A DNA stretch of 35,765 bases. Source: DATCYZ01 sp036526195. GTDB lineage: Bacteria > Pseudomonadota > Gammaproteobacteria > Burkholderiales > SG8-39. The stretch lies in contig DATCYZ010000126.1 in assembly GCA_036526195.1 (NCBI GenBank), forward strand, positions 1 to 35,765, read 5' to 3'. Made by a program: the position numbers and the translations under genes. The notes under the pieces are model-generated. The model worked only from the letters and a program-made list of their open reading frames with translations. It made no database searches and was not told the DNA's origin. Shown piece by piece: positions 25,395 through 33,809 of this stretch (positions are counted from its first letter, which is position 1; each line of letters begins with the position of its first letter).

Positions 25395-26783
25395 ATGAGC
25401 GTCCTGCCCGTCCTGCTGTGGACCGACCTGCTGGTGTGGCTGCTGGTGGCCGCGGTGGCGGGCTACGCGCTGCTGTGCGCGCGCCGTCCGCACCTTGCCG
25501 CGCCCTGGCGCCGCGTCGCGCGCAGCCGCACCGCGGTGATGGCCGCCACGGTGCTCGCCGCCTACGCCGCGATCGGGCTCGCCGACTCGCTGCACCTGCG
25601 GCTGAAGCTGCCCGGCGCCGAGCGCAGCGGGACCGCGGGGTACTCGCCGGAGGTGCTGTCGCTGCTCGACCTCGCGCTCGGGCCCCTGCGCGCCCGCACC
25701 GAGAAGACCTACTCGGCGCCGCTCGCCACGCATTCGTTCTCGCGCGAACTGATCGAGCAGCCCGACGGGCGCGCGCTGCGCGCCTTCCCGCGCCTGCGCC
25801 ACGGCGGCGCGCACCTGGCCGATCCGTCGGCCTGGGCGGGCGATGTCGCCGCGCGGGCGGCAAGCGGCCTTGCCGCGGCGGCGCTGCTCTGGGGCGCGAT
25901 CCTCGTGCTGACGCGCGGCCCGCGGCGTCGCCGCCCGGAAGTCCCGTGGGGCGTCGGACTCGCGACGCTCGCGGTCGTCCTGGCGCTGGCCGGGATCGCG
26001 GGCGGGCTGGCCACGGCGTACCACGTGCTCGGCACCGACAAGGTCGGGCAGGACGTGCTCTACCTGTCGCTCAAGGCGATCCGCACCAGCCTGGTGATCG
26101 GTACCCTGACCACGCTGGTGCTGCTGCCGCTCGGCGTGGCGCTCGGCATCATGGCGGGCTACTTCAAGGGCTGGATCGACGACCTGATCCAGTACCTCTA
26201 CACCACGCTCAATTCGATTCCCGGCGTGCTGCTGATCGCCGCCTCGGTGCTGATGATGCAGGTCTACATCCAGACGCACCCGGAACTCTTCCCGACGGCG
26301 GCGCAGCGCGCCGACCTGCGCCTGCTGTTCCTCTGCGGGATCCTCGGCCTGACCAGCTGGACCGGGCTCGCGCGGCTGCTGCGCGGCGAGGCGCTGAAGC
26401 TCTCGGAGCTCGAGTACGTGCAGGCGGCGCATGCCTTCGGCGTGCGCGATGCGCGCATCCTGACGCGCCACCTGCTGCCGAACGTCGCGCACATCGTGAT
26501 CATCGCGCTGGTGATGGACTTCTCCGGCCTGGTGCTGGCCGAGGCGGTGCTGTCCTACGTCGGCGTCGGGGTGGATCCCTCGACCATCAGCTTCGGCACC
26601 ATGATCAACGGCGCGCGCCTGGAGATGTCGCGCGAACCCGTGGTGTGGTGGTCGCTCGGCGCGGCCTTCAGCTTCATGTTCGTGCTGGTGCTGGCGGCCA
26701 ACCTGTTTGCGGATGCGGTGCGCGACGGCTTCGATCCCCGCGTGCGGGTCGGGGCGCTGCCGGCGGCGGGGGCGAAGCCGTGA
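25395..26783 (+). CDS. Peptide ABC transporter permease, OppC/YejE type, with long N-terminal extension
   Basis: This 462-residue permease is over 100 residues longer than usual OppC/DppC proteins. The C-terminal half is standard: GTDKVGQDVL, the EAA loop EYVQAAHAFGVRDARILTRH and ATISFG-like DPSTISFGTM. The N-terminal 210 residues hold about four membrane segments (near 8-30, 47-65, 150-170, 185-207) and a periplasmic loop at about 66-148 containing EKTYSAPLATHSFSRE. The loop may contact the binding protein. The stop overlaps the ATPase start (GTGA). Confidence 0.92.
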   Translation: MSVLPVLLWTDLLVWLLVAAVAGYALLCARRPHLAAPWRRVARSRTAVMAATVLAAYAAIGLADSLHLRLKLPGAERSGTAGYSPEVLSLLDLALGPLRARTEKTYSAPLATHSFSRELIEQPDGRALRAFPRLRHGGAHLADPSAWAGDVAARAASGLAAAALLWGAILVLTRGPRRRRPEVPWGVGLATLAVVLALAGIAGGLATAYHVLGTDKVGQDVLYLSLKAIRTSLVIGTLTTLVLLPLGVALGIMAGYFKGWIDDLIQYLYTTLNSIPGVLLIAASVLMMQVYIQTHPELFPTAAQRADLRLLFLCGILGLTSWTGLARLLRGEALKLSELEYVQAAHAFGVRDARILTRHLLPNVAHIVIIALVMDFSGLVLAEAVLSYVGVGVDPSTISFGTMINGARLEMSREPVVWWSLGAAFSFMFVLVLAANLFADAVRDGFDPRVRVGALPAAGAKP

Positions 26784-28789
26784 GCGCCGTCACGCTCGGC
26801 ATCGCGGGGCTGCGCACCGTGCTCGACACCGAGGCCGGCACGGTCACCGTGGTCGACGGCGTGGACCTCGAACTGCGCGCCGGGGAGTGCTTCGCGCTGG
26901 TGGGGGAATCCGGCTGCGGCAAGTCGATGACGGCGCTGTCGCTCATGCGCCTGCTGCCCGAGGCCGGACGCATCACCGCGGGCAGCGTGCGCCTGGAGGA
27001 CGAAGAACTCCTCGCGCTGCCCGAGGCGGCGATGCGCGCGGTGCGCGGCCGGCGCATCGCCATGGTCTTCCAAGAACCGGCCACCGCGCTCAACCCGGTG
27101 CTGACCGTCGGCCGGCAGATCGTCGAGGTGATCCGGCGCCATACGACGGCGGACGAGGCCGGGGCGGTGCGCCGCGCGCTCGAGTTGCTCGATGCCGTCG
27201 GCATCCCGGACGGCGCGCGCCGCTTCGACGAGTACCCGTTCCAGCTCTCCGGCGGCCTCAAGCAGCGCGTGATGGTGGCGGCGGCGCTGGCGGTCGATCC
27301 CGAGGTGCTGATCGCCGATGAGGCCACCACCGCGCTGGACGTCACCATCCAGGCGCAGATCCTCGACCTGCTGCGCCGCCTGCAGGCCGAGCGCGGCATG
27401 GCGCTCCTGCTGATCACCCACGACCTCGGCGTGGTGGCGCAGATGGCCGACCGCATCGCGGTGATGTACGCGGGCGAGATCGTCGAAACCGGCACGCGCG
27501 AGGCGTTCTTTCGCGCGCCCCAGCACCCGTACTCGCAGAAGCTGTTCGACTCGCTGCCCTCGGCGGCGCGCCGCGGCGGCGTGCTCGCGGCCATCCCTGG
27601 CCGGGTGCCGGAGGCGGGACGCGTGTTCGCCGGGTGCCGCTTCGTCGAACGCTGCGACCTGGCGATCGGGCGCTGCCGGGACAGCCTGCCGCCGATGGTG
27701 CGGACCGAAGACGGCCAGCTCGCGCGCTGCCACCTGCGCAGCGACGGAGCGGCGGCGCCGCGCGAGACCCGGTCGACCGCGACGGCGTCCGCGGCCGGGA
27801 CGCCCGCCGGGACCCCGGCGCCGGTGCTCGAAGTGCAGGACCTTGCGGTGCATTTCCCAATCCGCCAGGGCCTGTTTCGCCGCACGGTCGGGCAGGTGCG
27901 CGCGGTCGACGGCGTTTCGCTCACGCTGCATCGCGGGCAGACGCTGGCGCTGGTCGGCGAATCCGGCTGCGGCAAGACCACGGCGGGCAAGGCGATCCTG
28001 CGGCTCATCGAGCCGGGCGCGGGGCGCATCCTGCTGCGCACCGGGGACGGGCCGGGCGTCGAGCTGTCATCGCTCTCGCGGCGCGCGCTGCGGCCGCTGC
28101 GCGGCGCGATGCAGATCATCTTCCAGGACCCCTTTGCCTCGCTCAATCCGCGCATGCGGGTGGCGGAGATCCTCGACGAAGGCATGGCGAGCCTCGGCGT
28201 GGGGGGCGGCGCGGCAGCGCGTCGCGCGCGCGCGGAGAAGCTGCTCGGGCAGGTGGGGCTTGGCGCCGATGCGCTGACGCGCTACCCGCACGAGTTCTCG
28301 GGCGGGCAGCGCCAGCGCATCGCCATTGCGCGCGCCCTGACGGTCGATCCGCGCCTGGTGGTGTGCGACGAGCCGACCAGCGCGCTGGACGTGTCGGTGC
28401 AGGCGCAGATCCTCAACCTGCTGCGCGCCCTGCAGGCCGAGCTCGGCCTTGGCTACCTCTTCATCACGCACAACCTTGCGGTGGTGGAGTACATCGCGCA
28501 CGAAGTGGCGGTGATGTACCTGGGGCGGATCGTCGAGCGCGGTCCGGTGGCCGAGGTGCTGCGCGACCCGAAGCACCCCTATACGCAGGCGCTGCTGGCC
28601 GCCGCGCCCGAGATCGACGCGCCGCGCAAGACCCTGCGCCTGAGCGGCGAGCTGCCCTCGCCGGCGAATCCGCCGAAGGGCTGCCATTTCCATCCGCGCT
28701 GCCCGCAGGCGCGCGAGGCGTGCAGGGTCGACGACCCCGCGACCGTCACGCTCGAGGGCGGACGGCAGGTGCGCTGCCTGCTTTACTGA
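26780..28789 (+). CDS. Peptide ABC transporter ATPase, fused OppD-OppF type (YejF-like)
   Basis: This 669-residue protein carries two complete nucleotide-binding domains. Domain 1 has GESGCGKS, the signature LSGGLKQRV and Walker B VLIADEATTALD. Domain 2 has GESGCGKTT, FSGGQRQRI and LVVCDEPTSALD. Each domain ends in an oligopeptide-transporter Cys-rich tail (FAGCRFVERCDLAIGRC; GCHFHPRCPQAREAC), and an Ala/Thr/Pro-rich linker lies between. The fusion and gene order (binding protein, two permeases, double ATPase) match YejABEF. The GTG start overlaps the permease stop. The 3' end overlaps the convergent exported-protein gene by 7 bases. Confidence 0.94.
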   Translation: MSAVTLGIAGLRTVLDTEAGTVTVVDGVDLELRAGECFALVGESGCGKSMTALSLMRLLPEAGRITAGSVRLEDEELLALPEAAMRAVRGRRIAMVFQEPATALNPVLTVGRQIVEVIRRHTTADEAGAVRRALELLDAVGIPDGARRFDEYPFQLSGGLKQRVMVAAALAVDPEVLIADEATTALDVTIQAQILDLLRRLQAERGMALLLITHDLGVVAQMADRIAVMYAGEIVETGTREAFFRAPQHPYSQKLFDSLPSAARRGGVLAAIPGRVPEAGRVFAGCRFVERCDLAIGRCRDSLPPMVRTEDGQLARCHLRSDGAAAPRETRSTATASAAGTPAGTPAPVLEVQDLAVHFPIRQGLFRRTVGQVRAVDGVSLTLHRGQTLALVGESGCGKTTAGKAILRLIEPGAGRILLRTGDGPGVELSSLSRRALRPLRGAMQIIFQDPFASLNPRMRVAEILDEGMASLGVGGGAAARRARAEKLLGQVGLGADALTRYPHEFSGGQRQRIAIARALTVDPRLVVCDEPTSALDVSVQAQILNLLRALQAELGLGYLFITHNLAVVEYIAHEVAVMYLGRIVERGPVAEVLRDPKHPYTQALLAAAPEIDAPRKTLRLSGELPSPANPPKGCHFHPRCPQAREACRVDDPATVTLEGGRQVRCLLY

Positions 28790-29394
28790 ATCGTGGGGCC
28801 CGAGGGCGGCTGGGTGGCGGCGGAGAGCGGTTCCACCGGGGGGCGGACCGGCCCGAGCGCCGCAAGCATCATGCTGCCCAGGACATCGGGCACCGGCAGC
28901 AGGCCCATGCGCAGCACTTCGCGCAGCTGGGCACGGTCTTCGTCGGTGATGCCGCGGACCTGGCGCCCGAATTCGGCCGCCATCAGCCCCATCTCCGCAT
29001 GGCTGAGCCGGGCGAGCCGGGCGCGGGCGCTGCGCACCGCGACCGCGCGCTCGGCGAAGTACTGGATCAGCGGCGCACGCACCGCGGCGTTCTTCGGCTT
29101 GATCAGTTCCGCGTGCAGCGACTGGAAGACCTCGTCACGCTGGTCCGGGCCCAGGTAGGAGAAGGCATCGTCGATCAGCGCGCGCAGTTGGTCCGGCTGC
29201 ACCGTGGTGCCGCCGTAGACCTCGGGGAGGGGTTCCGGCACCGCCGGGCGGGAGGCGAGGTCGCGCTTGACCGCACTGGTCACCATCTCGCGCGCGACGC
29301 TCAACAGGAACATCAGCAACGGGTCGGCGCGGGCCGGCAGGGCGAGTGCAGCCAGAAGCAAAAAAAGACCACCCGCCTGCAGGAGCCGTCGCAT
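28783..29394 (-). CDS. Exported protein of unknown function
   Basis: This 203-residue protein has a clear Sec signal peptide (MRRLLQAGGLFLLLAALALP, probable cleavage after ARA before Asp24). The mature part is mostly helical and charged, with no recognised domain, no cysteine and a Pro-rich tail (PSGPTIQ). I cannot name a family. It lies downstream of mltD on the same strand, but a 109-base, strongly A+T-rich region separates them, so it probably has its own promoter. There is no clear ribosome-binding site. It overlaps the convergent ATPase gene by 7 bases. Confidence 0.78.
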   Translation of the reverse strand: MRRLLQAGGLFLLLAALALPARADPLLMFLLSVAREMVTSAVKRDLASRPAVPEPLPEVYGGTTVQPDQLRALIDDAFSYLGPDQRDEVFQSLHAELIKPKNAAVRAPLIQYFAERAVAVRSARARLARLSHAEMGLMAAEFGRQVRGITDEDRAQLREVLRMGLLPVPDVLGSMMLAALGPVRPPVEPLSAATQPPSGPTIQ

Positions 29395-29429
29395 CGGGCC
29401 ATTCTATGGAAAGCCCGTGAAACGACGAC

Positions 29430-29520
29430 AGGAAACTTTTATTAATGTTATTTCTAGGATTAATAATACTTAATAACATTATGAATAATAAACATATAAA
29501 TTATCAACGCTTCCTTTTTT
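29430..29520. other. Strongly A+T-rich island with 10-base inverted repeat
   Basis: These about 90 bases are mostly A and T in an otherwise G+C-rich region. TAATGTTATT (29443-29452) and AATAACATTA (29472-29481) form a perfect inverted repeat with a 19-base spacer. The left part lies between the mltD stop (29504-29506) and the start of the exported-protein gene. No gene was found inside it. Confidence 0.85.
29478..29507 (-). promoter_or_regulatory. Promoter-like sequence for the exported protein gene
   Basis: On the minus strand TTGATA (29507-29502, 5 of 6) is followed after 18 bases by CATAAT (29483-29478, 5 of 6). Transcription would start near 29471 and give a leader of about 77 bases. The -10 overlaps one arm of the inverted repeat, so the repeat could act as an operator. 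Prediction only. Confidence 0.45.
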
Positions 29521-31036
29521 TTGGGGTCGATTTGGCGCGTTTTTTCGGTCCCGCGGCGGCCGCTCTTTCGGGTGCGGCGTCCGATACCTTCAGGCGTTGC
29601 CCGGGCTGGATGCGGCCGATCCTGTTCCAGCGCCGCAGGTCTTCTACCGTGACGCCGTTGCGCTGCGCGATCGACCACAGGGTGTCGCCGCGCCGCACCA
29701 GGTAGGTGCGTCCCGGCGCGCTGGCCGGGATCGGCGGCGCGTACATGATCGGCAGCTTGCGGGGGTCCACCGCCGCCCCGTTCACCGGCACCACCATCAT
29801 GTTCGGGGTGCCGCGCGAACGGCGGCCGATGCCGTTGACTTCCATCAGCCGCTCCAGCGGGACGCGGAAGCGCTTGGCGATCGCGGCCAGGGATTCGCCC
29901 TTCGCGGGACGGTAGGTCTGCCAGGCCACCGGAATCGCCCCGTCGTGCTTGAGCAGGTTGCGGTGAAACACCTCGACCTTCTCGGCCGGCAGCACCAGCC
30001 GGGCATTGACCGAGGCGGGCATCAGCGGGCGGTTGAACCCGGGGTTCAGGGCGATGAACTCCTCGACCGGCAATTCCGCCAGGCGCGCGGCAAGCTGTAC
30101 GTCGAGGTCCGGCACGCCGGAGACGGTGGCGAAGTACGGTTGGTTCGGAATCGCGTCGAGCGTGAAGCCGAAGGGGGCCGGATTGGCGATGATGTTCTTC
30201 AGCGCCTGCAGCTTCGGCACGTACTCGCGGGTTTCGGCCGGCATGGTGAGGCTCGCGTAATCGAGCGGCAGGCCGGCGGCGCGGTTCTTTTCCAGCGCGC
30301 GCGCCACCGCGTTCTCGCCCCAGTTGTACGAGGCGAGCGCAAGGTGCCAGTCGCCGTGCATCTCGTAGACGTCGCGCAGGTAATCGAGCGCCGCCGCGGT
30401 AGAGGCGAGGATGTCGCGCCGCCCGTCGTACCACCAGTTCTGCGCGAGGTCGTAGCGCTTGCCGGTGCCGGGGATGAACTGCCACAGCCCGGAGGCGTGC
30501 GCGCGCGAATAGGCCATCGGGTTGAACGAGCTTTCCACCATGGGCAGCAACGCGAGTTCGGTCGGCAGGCCGCGCTTCTCGATCTCGTCGACGATGTGGT
30601 ACAGGTAGCGCCGCGCGCGCTCGAGCGTGCGCTTGAGGTACTCGGGGCGGGCGCCGTACCAGGCCATGCGCGACTGCACTTGGGCGTTCTCCAGGTTGGG
30701 CATGGCGAAGCCGCGCCGGATGCGGTGCCAGAGGTCGTCCGCCGGCACGGTGTGGTCGAGGCCCGCGACGGGACGCAGGACTTCCCGCACGGTCACGCTG
30801 CTGCCGTCGAACGGCGGCAGCCGGGTGGCGTCCAGCGGTGCGCGCGGCGCGGAAGACGCCGGCGCGGCGGCCTGCGGCGGATCGGCCCCGAACACCGGCG
30901 AGGCGGGCGCCGCCTGCGGCGGGGCGGCCGGCCGGGAGGCGGCCACGGGGGGGGTGTCGACGGGGCCCGTGCCGTCGGTGGCGCACGCGGCGAGCAGCGC
31001 ACACGCGGCGAGGGCAAACGCCGCGCGGCGGCTCAC
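29504..31036 (-). CDS. mltD: Membrane-bound lytic murein transglycosylase D, LysM-containing lipoprotein
   Basis: This 510-residue protein cleaves peptidoglycan glycan strands. The N-terminus is a lipoprotein signal with lipobox LAAC (Cys18). A Pro/Ala-rich linker (about 25-75) leads to the SLT domain with catalytic Glu168 (LPMVESSFNP) and ASGLWQFIPGTGK. Two LysM peptidoglycan-binding modules follow, near residues 365-410 (AKGESLAAIAKRF) and 440-485 (RRGDTLWSIAQRNGV). The C-terminus is very Lys/Arg-rich (KKRAKSTPKKRKR). The GTG start overlaps the gloB stop (GTGA), as expected from the conserved gloB-mltD order. Confidence 0.95.
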   Translation of the reverse strand: MSRRAAFALAACALLAACATDGTGPVDTPPVAASRPAAPPQAAPASPVFGADPPQAAAPASSAPRAPLDATRLPPFDGSSVTVREVLRPVAGLDHTVPADDLWHRIRRGFAMPNLENAQVQSRMAWYGARPEYLKRTLERARRYLYHIVDEIEKRGLPTELALLPMVESSFNPMAYSRAHASGLWQFIPGTGKRYDLAQNWWYDGRRDILASTAAALDYLRDVYEMHGDWHLALASYNWGENAVARALEKNRAAGLPLDYASLTMPAETREYVPKLQALKNIIANPAPFGFTLDAIPNQPYFATVSGVPDLDVQLAARLAELPVEEFIALNPGFNRPLMPASVNARLVLPAEKVEVFHRNLLKHDGAIPVAWQTYRPAKGESLAAIAKRFRVPLERLMEVNGIGRRSRGTPNMMVVPVNGAAVDPRKLPIMYAPPIPASAPGRTYLVRRGDTLWSIAQRNGVTVEDLRRWNRIGRIQPGQRLKVSDAAPERAAAAGPKKRAKSTPKKRKR

Positions 31037-31797
31037 GCCTTGTTCTTCCAGTCGCGGATGGCCGCGAACACGCGCACCGGGTCGGCGATGCGCGCGCCAA
31101 GGTAGGTGTTGGCGGACTCGATCACCGCGGGTTCGGCCCAGCGCAGGAACGGATTGGTGGCCTTCTCCTCGCCGAGGGTCGAGGGCAGCGTGGGCCGCCC
31201 GGCGGCGCGCAGCGCGCGGGCGCTGGTCTCGCGGGCGGCGAGCGCGGCGTTCGCGGGCTCGATGCCGCGCGCAAAACCGATGTTGGCGAGCGTGTATTCG
31301 TGCCCGCAGTAGACCTTCGTCTCATCGGGCAGCGCCGCCAGCTTGCCGAGGGATTTCATCATCTGTTCGGGCGTGCCCTCGAAAAGGCGGCCGCAGCCGC
31401 AGGCGAACAGCGTGTCGCCACAGAACAGCGACCCTGCGCCATAATAGGCCACGTGGGCGCGCGTGTGCCCGGGGATGTCGAGCACCGCGAAGGACAGGCC
31501 GAGTTCCGGGATTTCCACGGTGTCGCCTTCCGAAACCGGCTGCGTCAGGGTCGCGATCGGTTCGCCGCGCGGCCCGTACACCGGCACGCTGCGGTGCGCG
31601 AGCAACTCGGGAATGCCGCCGACGTGGTCGGGGTGGTGGTGGGTGGCAAGGATCGCGACCAGTTCGAGTTTTTCCCGCGCGAGGTATTCGAGCACCGGCC
31701 CGGCTTCGCCCGGGTCAACCACCGCGGCACGGCGCGCATCGCGCAGCGTCCAGATGTAGTTGTCCTTGAAGGCCTTCAGAGGAACGATTTCGGGCAT
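31033..31797 (-). CDS. gloB: Hydroxyacylglutathione hydrolase (glyoxalase II)
   Basis: This 254-residue metallo-beta-lactamase-fold enzyme hydrolyses S-lactoylglutathione in methylglyoxal detoxification. The two-metal site is complete: THHHPDH (His53, His55, Asp57, His58), His111, Asp128 and His166 (CGHEYT). The start MPEIVPLKAFKDNY at 31797 is the family start and has AAGGA about 10 bases upstream. A longer reading to 31875 runs into the divergent methyltransferase gene. The ATG overlaps the opposite-strand ATG of that gene within CATG (31795-31798). The stop overlaps mltD. Confidence 0.96.
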   Translation of the reverse strand: MPEIVPLKAFKDNYIWTLRDARRAAVVDPGEAGPVLEYLAREKLELVAILATHHHPDHVGGIPELLAHRSVPVYGPRGEPIATLTQPVSEGDTVEIPELGLSFAVLDIPGHTRAHVAYYGAGSLFCGDTLFACGCGRLFEGTPEQMMKSLGKLAALPDETKVYCGHEYTLANIGFARGIEPANAALAARETSARALRAAGRPTLPSTLGEEKATNPFLRWAEPAVIESANTYLGARIADPVRVFAAIRDWKNKA

Positions 31798-32602
31798 GGA
31801 TCGACAGTCCTTCGTGCAGAACGGCGTGCTGAAGTATAACGGCGGGCGCTCCTCGCTGGCCGGCTGGTTCGGCACGCCGATCGGACGCTACGTGTTCGAC
31901 TGGGAATGCACGCAGTTCGACCACGCCACCGAGGACGCGTTCGGCTATCGCGCGGTGCAGGCCGGCATGCCGGAGGTGGATTTCCTGCGGCAGAACCGGA
32001 TCCCGTTCCGCTTCACGCTGGCGCTCGAGCACGGCGCCACCGTGGCCGCCGACCCGCTGCAACTGCCGCTCGAGACCGGCAGCATGGACCTCGTGGTGCT
32101 GCCGCACACGCTGGAGACGCACACCGATCCGCACCAGGTGCTGCGCGAGGCGGAACGCGTGCTGCGACCGGAGGGCCAGCTGGTGATCTCCGGATTCAAC
32201 CCGCTGTCGCTGTGGCGCCTGCGGCAGATGTTCCTGCGCGGCACGCCGCCGGCGCCCTGGGATGCGCGCTTCATCGGCCTGTTCCAGTTGCGCGACTGGC
32301 TGCGCCTGCTCGGCTTCGAGCTGACCGGCGGGCGCTTCGGCTGTTACGCGCCGCCGTTCACCAGCCCGAAGTGGCTTTCGCGCTTCCGCTTCATGGAAAA
32401 GGCGGGGGATCGCTGGTGGCCGATCGCCGGCGCGGTGTACGTGGTGCGCGCGATCAAGCGCGTGCACGGCATGCGACTGCTGACGCCGGCCTGGCGCAAG
32501 GAGCGCGCGCGGCGCCGCTCGCTCGCCACCGTGCCGCAGCGCAACGGGCATCCGGTGCGCAACGCCGCGCCGCGCAGGGAAGCCGATGGCCACGGCCACT
32601 GA
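31796..32602 (+). CDS. Class I SAM-dependent methyltransferase (YafS-like)
   Basis: This 268-residue protein has a late class I methyltransferase core: DLVVLPHTLETHTDP (motif after strand 4) and EAERVLRPEGQLVISGFNP. The N-terminal SAM loop is poorly matched, and AADPLQLPLETGSMD is the acidic loop region. Gene order gloB / methyltransferase / rnhA / dnaQ equals E. coli gloB-yafS-rnhA-dnaQ, hence the YafS comparison; the substrate is unknown. ATG 31796 has AGAGGAA upstream. GTG 31826 is an alternative start that would remove the overlap with gloB. It overlaps rnhA by 17 bases. Confidence 0.88.
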   Translation: MDRQSFVQNGVLKYNGGRSSLAGWFGTPIGRYVFDWECTQFDHATEDAFGYRAVQAGMPEVDFLRQNRIPFRFTLALEHGATVAADPLQLPLETGSMDLVVLPHTLETHTDPHQVLREAERVLRPEGQLVISGFNPLSLWRLRQMFLRGTPPAPWDARFIGLFQLRDWLRLLGFELTGGRFGCYAPPFTSPKWLSRFRFMEKAGDRWWPIAGAVYVVRAIKRVHGMRLLTPAWRKERARRRSLATVPQRNGHPVRNAAPRREADGHGH

Positions 32603-33047
32603 AGCGGGCGTGCGCGTCGAGCTTTTCGCCGATGGCGCCTGCCGCGGCAATCCCGGCCCGGGCGGCTGGGGCGTGCTGCTGCGCGACGCGCAGGGCGTGC
32701 GCGAGCTCTGCGGCGGCGAGCCGCAGACCACCAACAACCGCATGGAACTCATGGCGGTGATTCGCGGCCTCGAGGCGATCGAGGGGCGCACACGCGTCGC
32801 GGTCTGGACCGATTCACAGTACGTGCAGAAGGGCATGAGCGAATGGATCCGGTCCTGGAAGCGGCGCGGCTGGCGCACCGCGGACGGCAAGCCGGTGAAG
32901 AACGAGGACCTCTGGCGGCGGCTGGATGCGGTGGCCGCGGGGCACGCTGTGTCATGGCACTGGGTGCGGGGCCACGCCGGGCACTCGGAGAACGAGCGCG
33001 CCGATGCGCTCGCCAACCGCGGCATCGAATCGATCGGGGCGGCCTGA
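32586..33047 (+). CDS. rnhA: Ribonuclease HI
   Basis: This 153-residue enzyme removes RNA from RNA-DNA hybrids. All catalytic residues are present: Asp16 (FADGACRGNPGPGGWG), Glu54 (NNRMELMAVI), Asp76 (WTDSQYV), His130 and Asp140 (HAGHSENERADALA), each six residues later than in E. coli. The basic protrusion (WIRSWKRRGWRT) is also present. Translation begins inside the methyltransferase gene and the TGA is followed directly by the dnaQ ATG. Confidence 0.98.
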   Translation: MATATEAGVRVELFADGACRGNPGPGGWGVLLRDAQGVRELCGGEPQTTNNRMELMAVIRGLEAIEGRTRVAVWTDSQYVQKGMSEWIRSWKRRGWRTADGKPVKNEDLWRRLDAVAAGHAVSWHWVRGHAGHSENERADALANRGIESIGAA

Positions 33048-33758
33048 ATGGCGGTGCGACAGATCGTGCTGGACACCGAAACCACGGGGCTGAACGCCCG
33101 CACGGGCGATCGCGTGGTGGAGATCGGCTGCATCGAGCTGCGCAACCGCCGCATCACGGACCGGCACTTCCACACCTACCTGAACCCGGAGCGCGAGATC
33201 GAGGAGGGCGCGGCGCGGGTGCACGGCCTGACGCTCGAGTTCCTGTCCGACAAGCCGCGCTTCGCGGACGTCGCGAACGATTTCCTGGACTACGTGCGCG
33301 GCGCCGAACTGGTGATTCACAACGCCGAGTTCGACGTCGAGTTCCTCGACCGCGAACTCGCCCGCCAGAAGCTCGGCAAGCTCGCCGGCCATGTCTCGGG
33401 CATCGTCGACACGCTGGCGCTGGCGCGCGAACTGCACCCCGGCAAGCGCAACAACCTGAACGCGCTGTGCGAGCGCTATGGCGTCGACCACGCGCAGCGC
33501 AAGCTGCACGGCGCGCTGCTCGACGCGGAGCTGCTCGCCGAGGTCTACCTCGCGATGACCCGCGGCCAGGAAAGCCTGATGATGATGCTCGAGAACGAGG
33601 ATGCGAACGCCGCGGAGGCGGTCCGGATCGACGGCTCGAAACTGGTGGTGGTGCGGGCGAGCGCCCAGGAGCGCGCGCGGCACGACAAGGTCATGGGCGA
33701 CATCGAGCGCGAGTCCGGCGGCAGCGTCTGGCGGCGGCGGGACGCCGATCCGGGCTAG
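33048..33758 (+). CDS. dnaQ: DNA polymerase III epsilon subunit (proofreading exonuclease)
   Basis: This 236-residue DEDDh exonuclease corrects replication errors. The active-site residues are Asp9 and Glu11 (LDTETTG), Asp96 (HNAEFD), His154 and Asp159 (HGALLD). QESLMM (174-179) stands where E. coli epsilon has its beta-clamp-binding motif. The C-terminal tail, which binds the polymerase subunit, is present but divergent. In E. coli rnhA and dnaQ are divergent; here they are in tandem with no bases between. Followed by the second copy of the 37-base element. Confidence 0.96.
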   Translation: MAVRQIVLDTETTGLNARTGDRVVEIGCIELRNRRITDRHFHTYLNPEREIEEGAARVHGLTLEFLSDKPRFADVANDFLDYVRGAELVIHNAEFDVEFLDRELARQKLGKLAGHVSGIVDTLALARELHPGKRNNLNALCERYGVDHAQRKLHGALLDAELLAEVYLAMTRGQESLMMMLENEDANAAEAVRIDGSKLVVVRASAQERARHDKVMGDIERESGGSVWRRRDADPG

Positions 33759-33760
33759 AT

Positions 33761-33797
33761 AGTAACATATAGGTTACCTTAAGGCCGTTGCCGGCGC
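33761..33797. repeat. 37-base element, copy 2 of 2
   Basis: It matches 9906-9942 at 31 of 37 positions. GTAAC (33762-33766) and GTTAC (33773-33777) form a perfect inverted repeat around six A/T-rich bases. This copy lies between the convergent dnaQ and GNAT genes and ends at the GNAT stop codon. Confidence 0.75.
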
Positions 33798-33809
33798 TAC
33801 CTCGCCGGC
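33790..33809. terminator. G+C-rich hairpin between convergent dnaQ and GNAT genes
   Basis: GCCGGCG (33790-33796) and CGCCGGC (33803-33809) form a perfect seven-base stem with a six-base loop. It follows dnaQ by 31 bases and overlaps the last codons of the GNAT gene. No T tract follows in either direction, so terminator activity is uncertain. Confidence 0.4.

Noticed and set aside
25418..26779. Upstream in-frame extension of the double ATPase gene through the second permease
   Set aside because: The permease in the other frame has clear membrane segments and the EAA loop; the ATPase domain begins naturally at GTG 26780.
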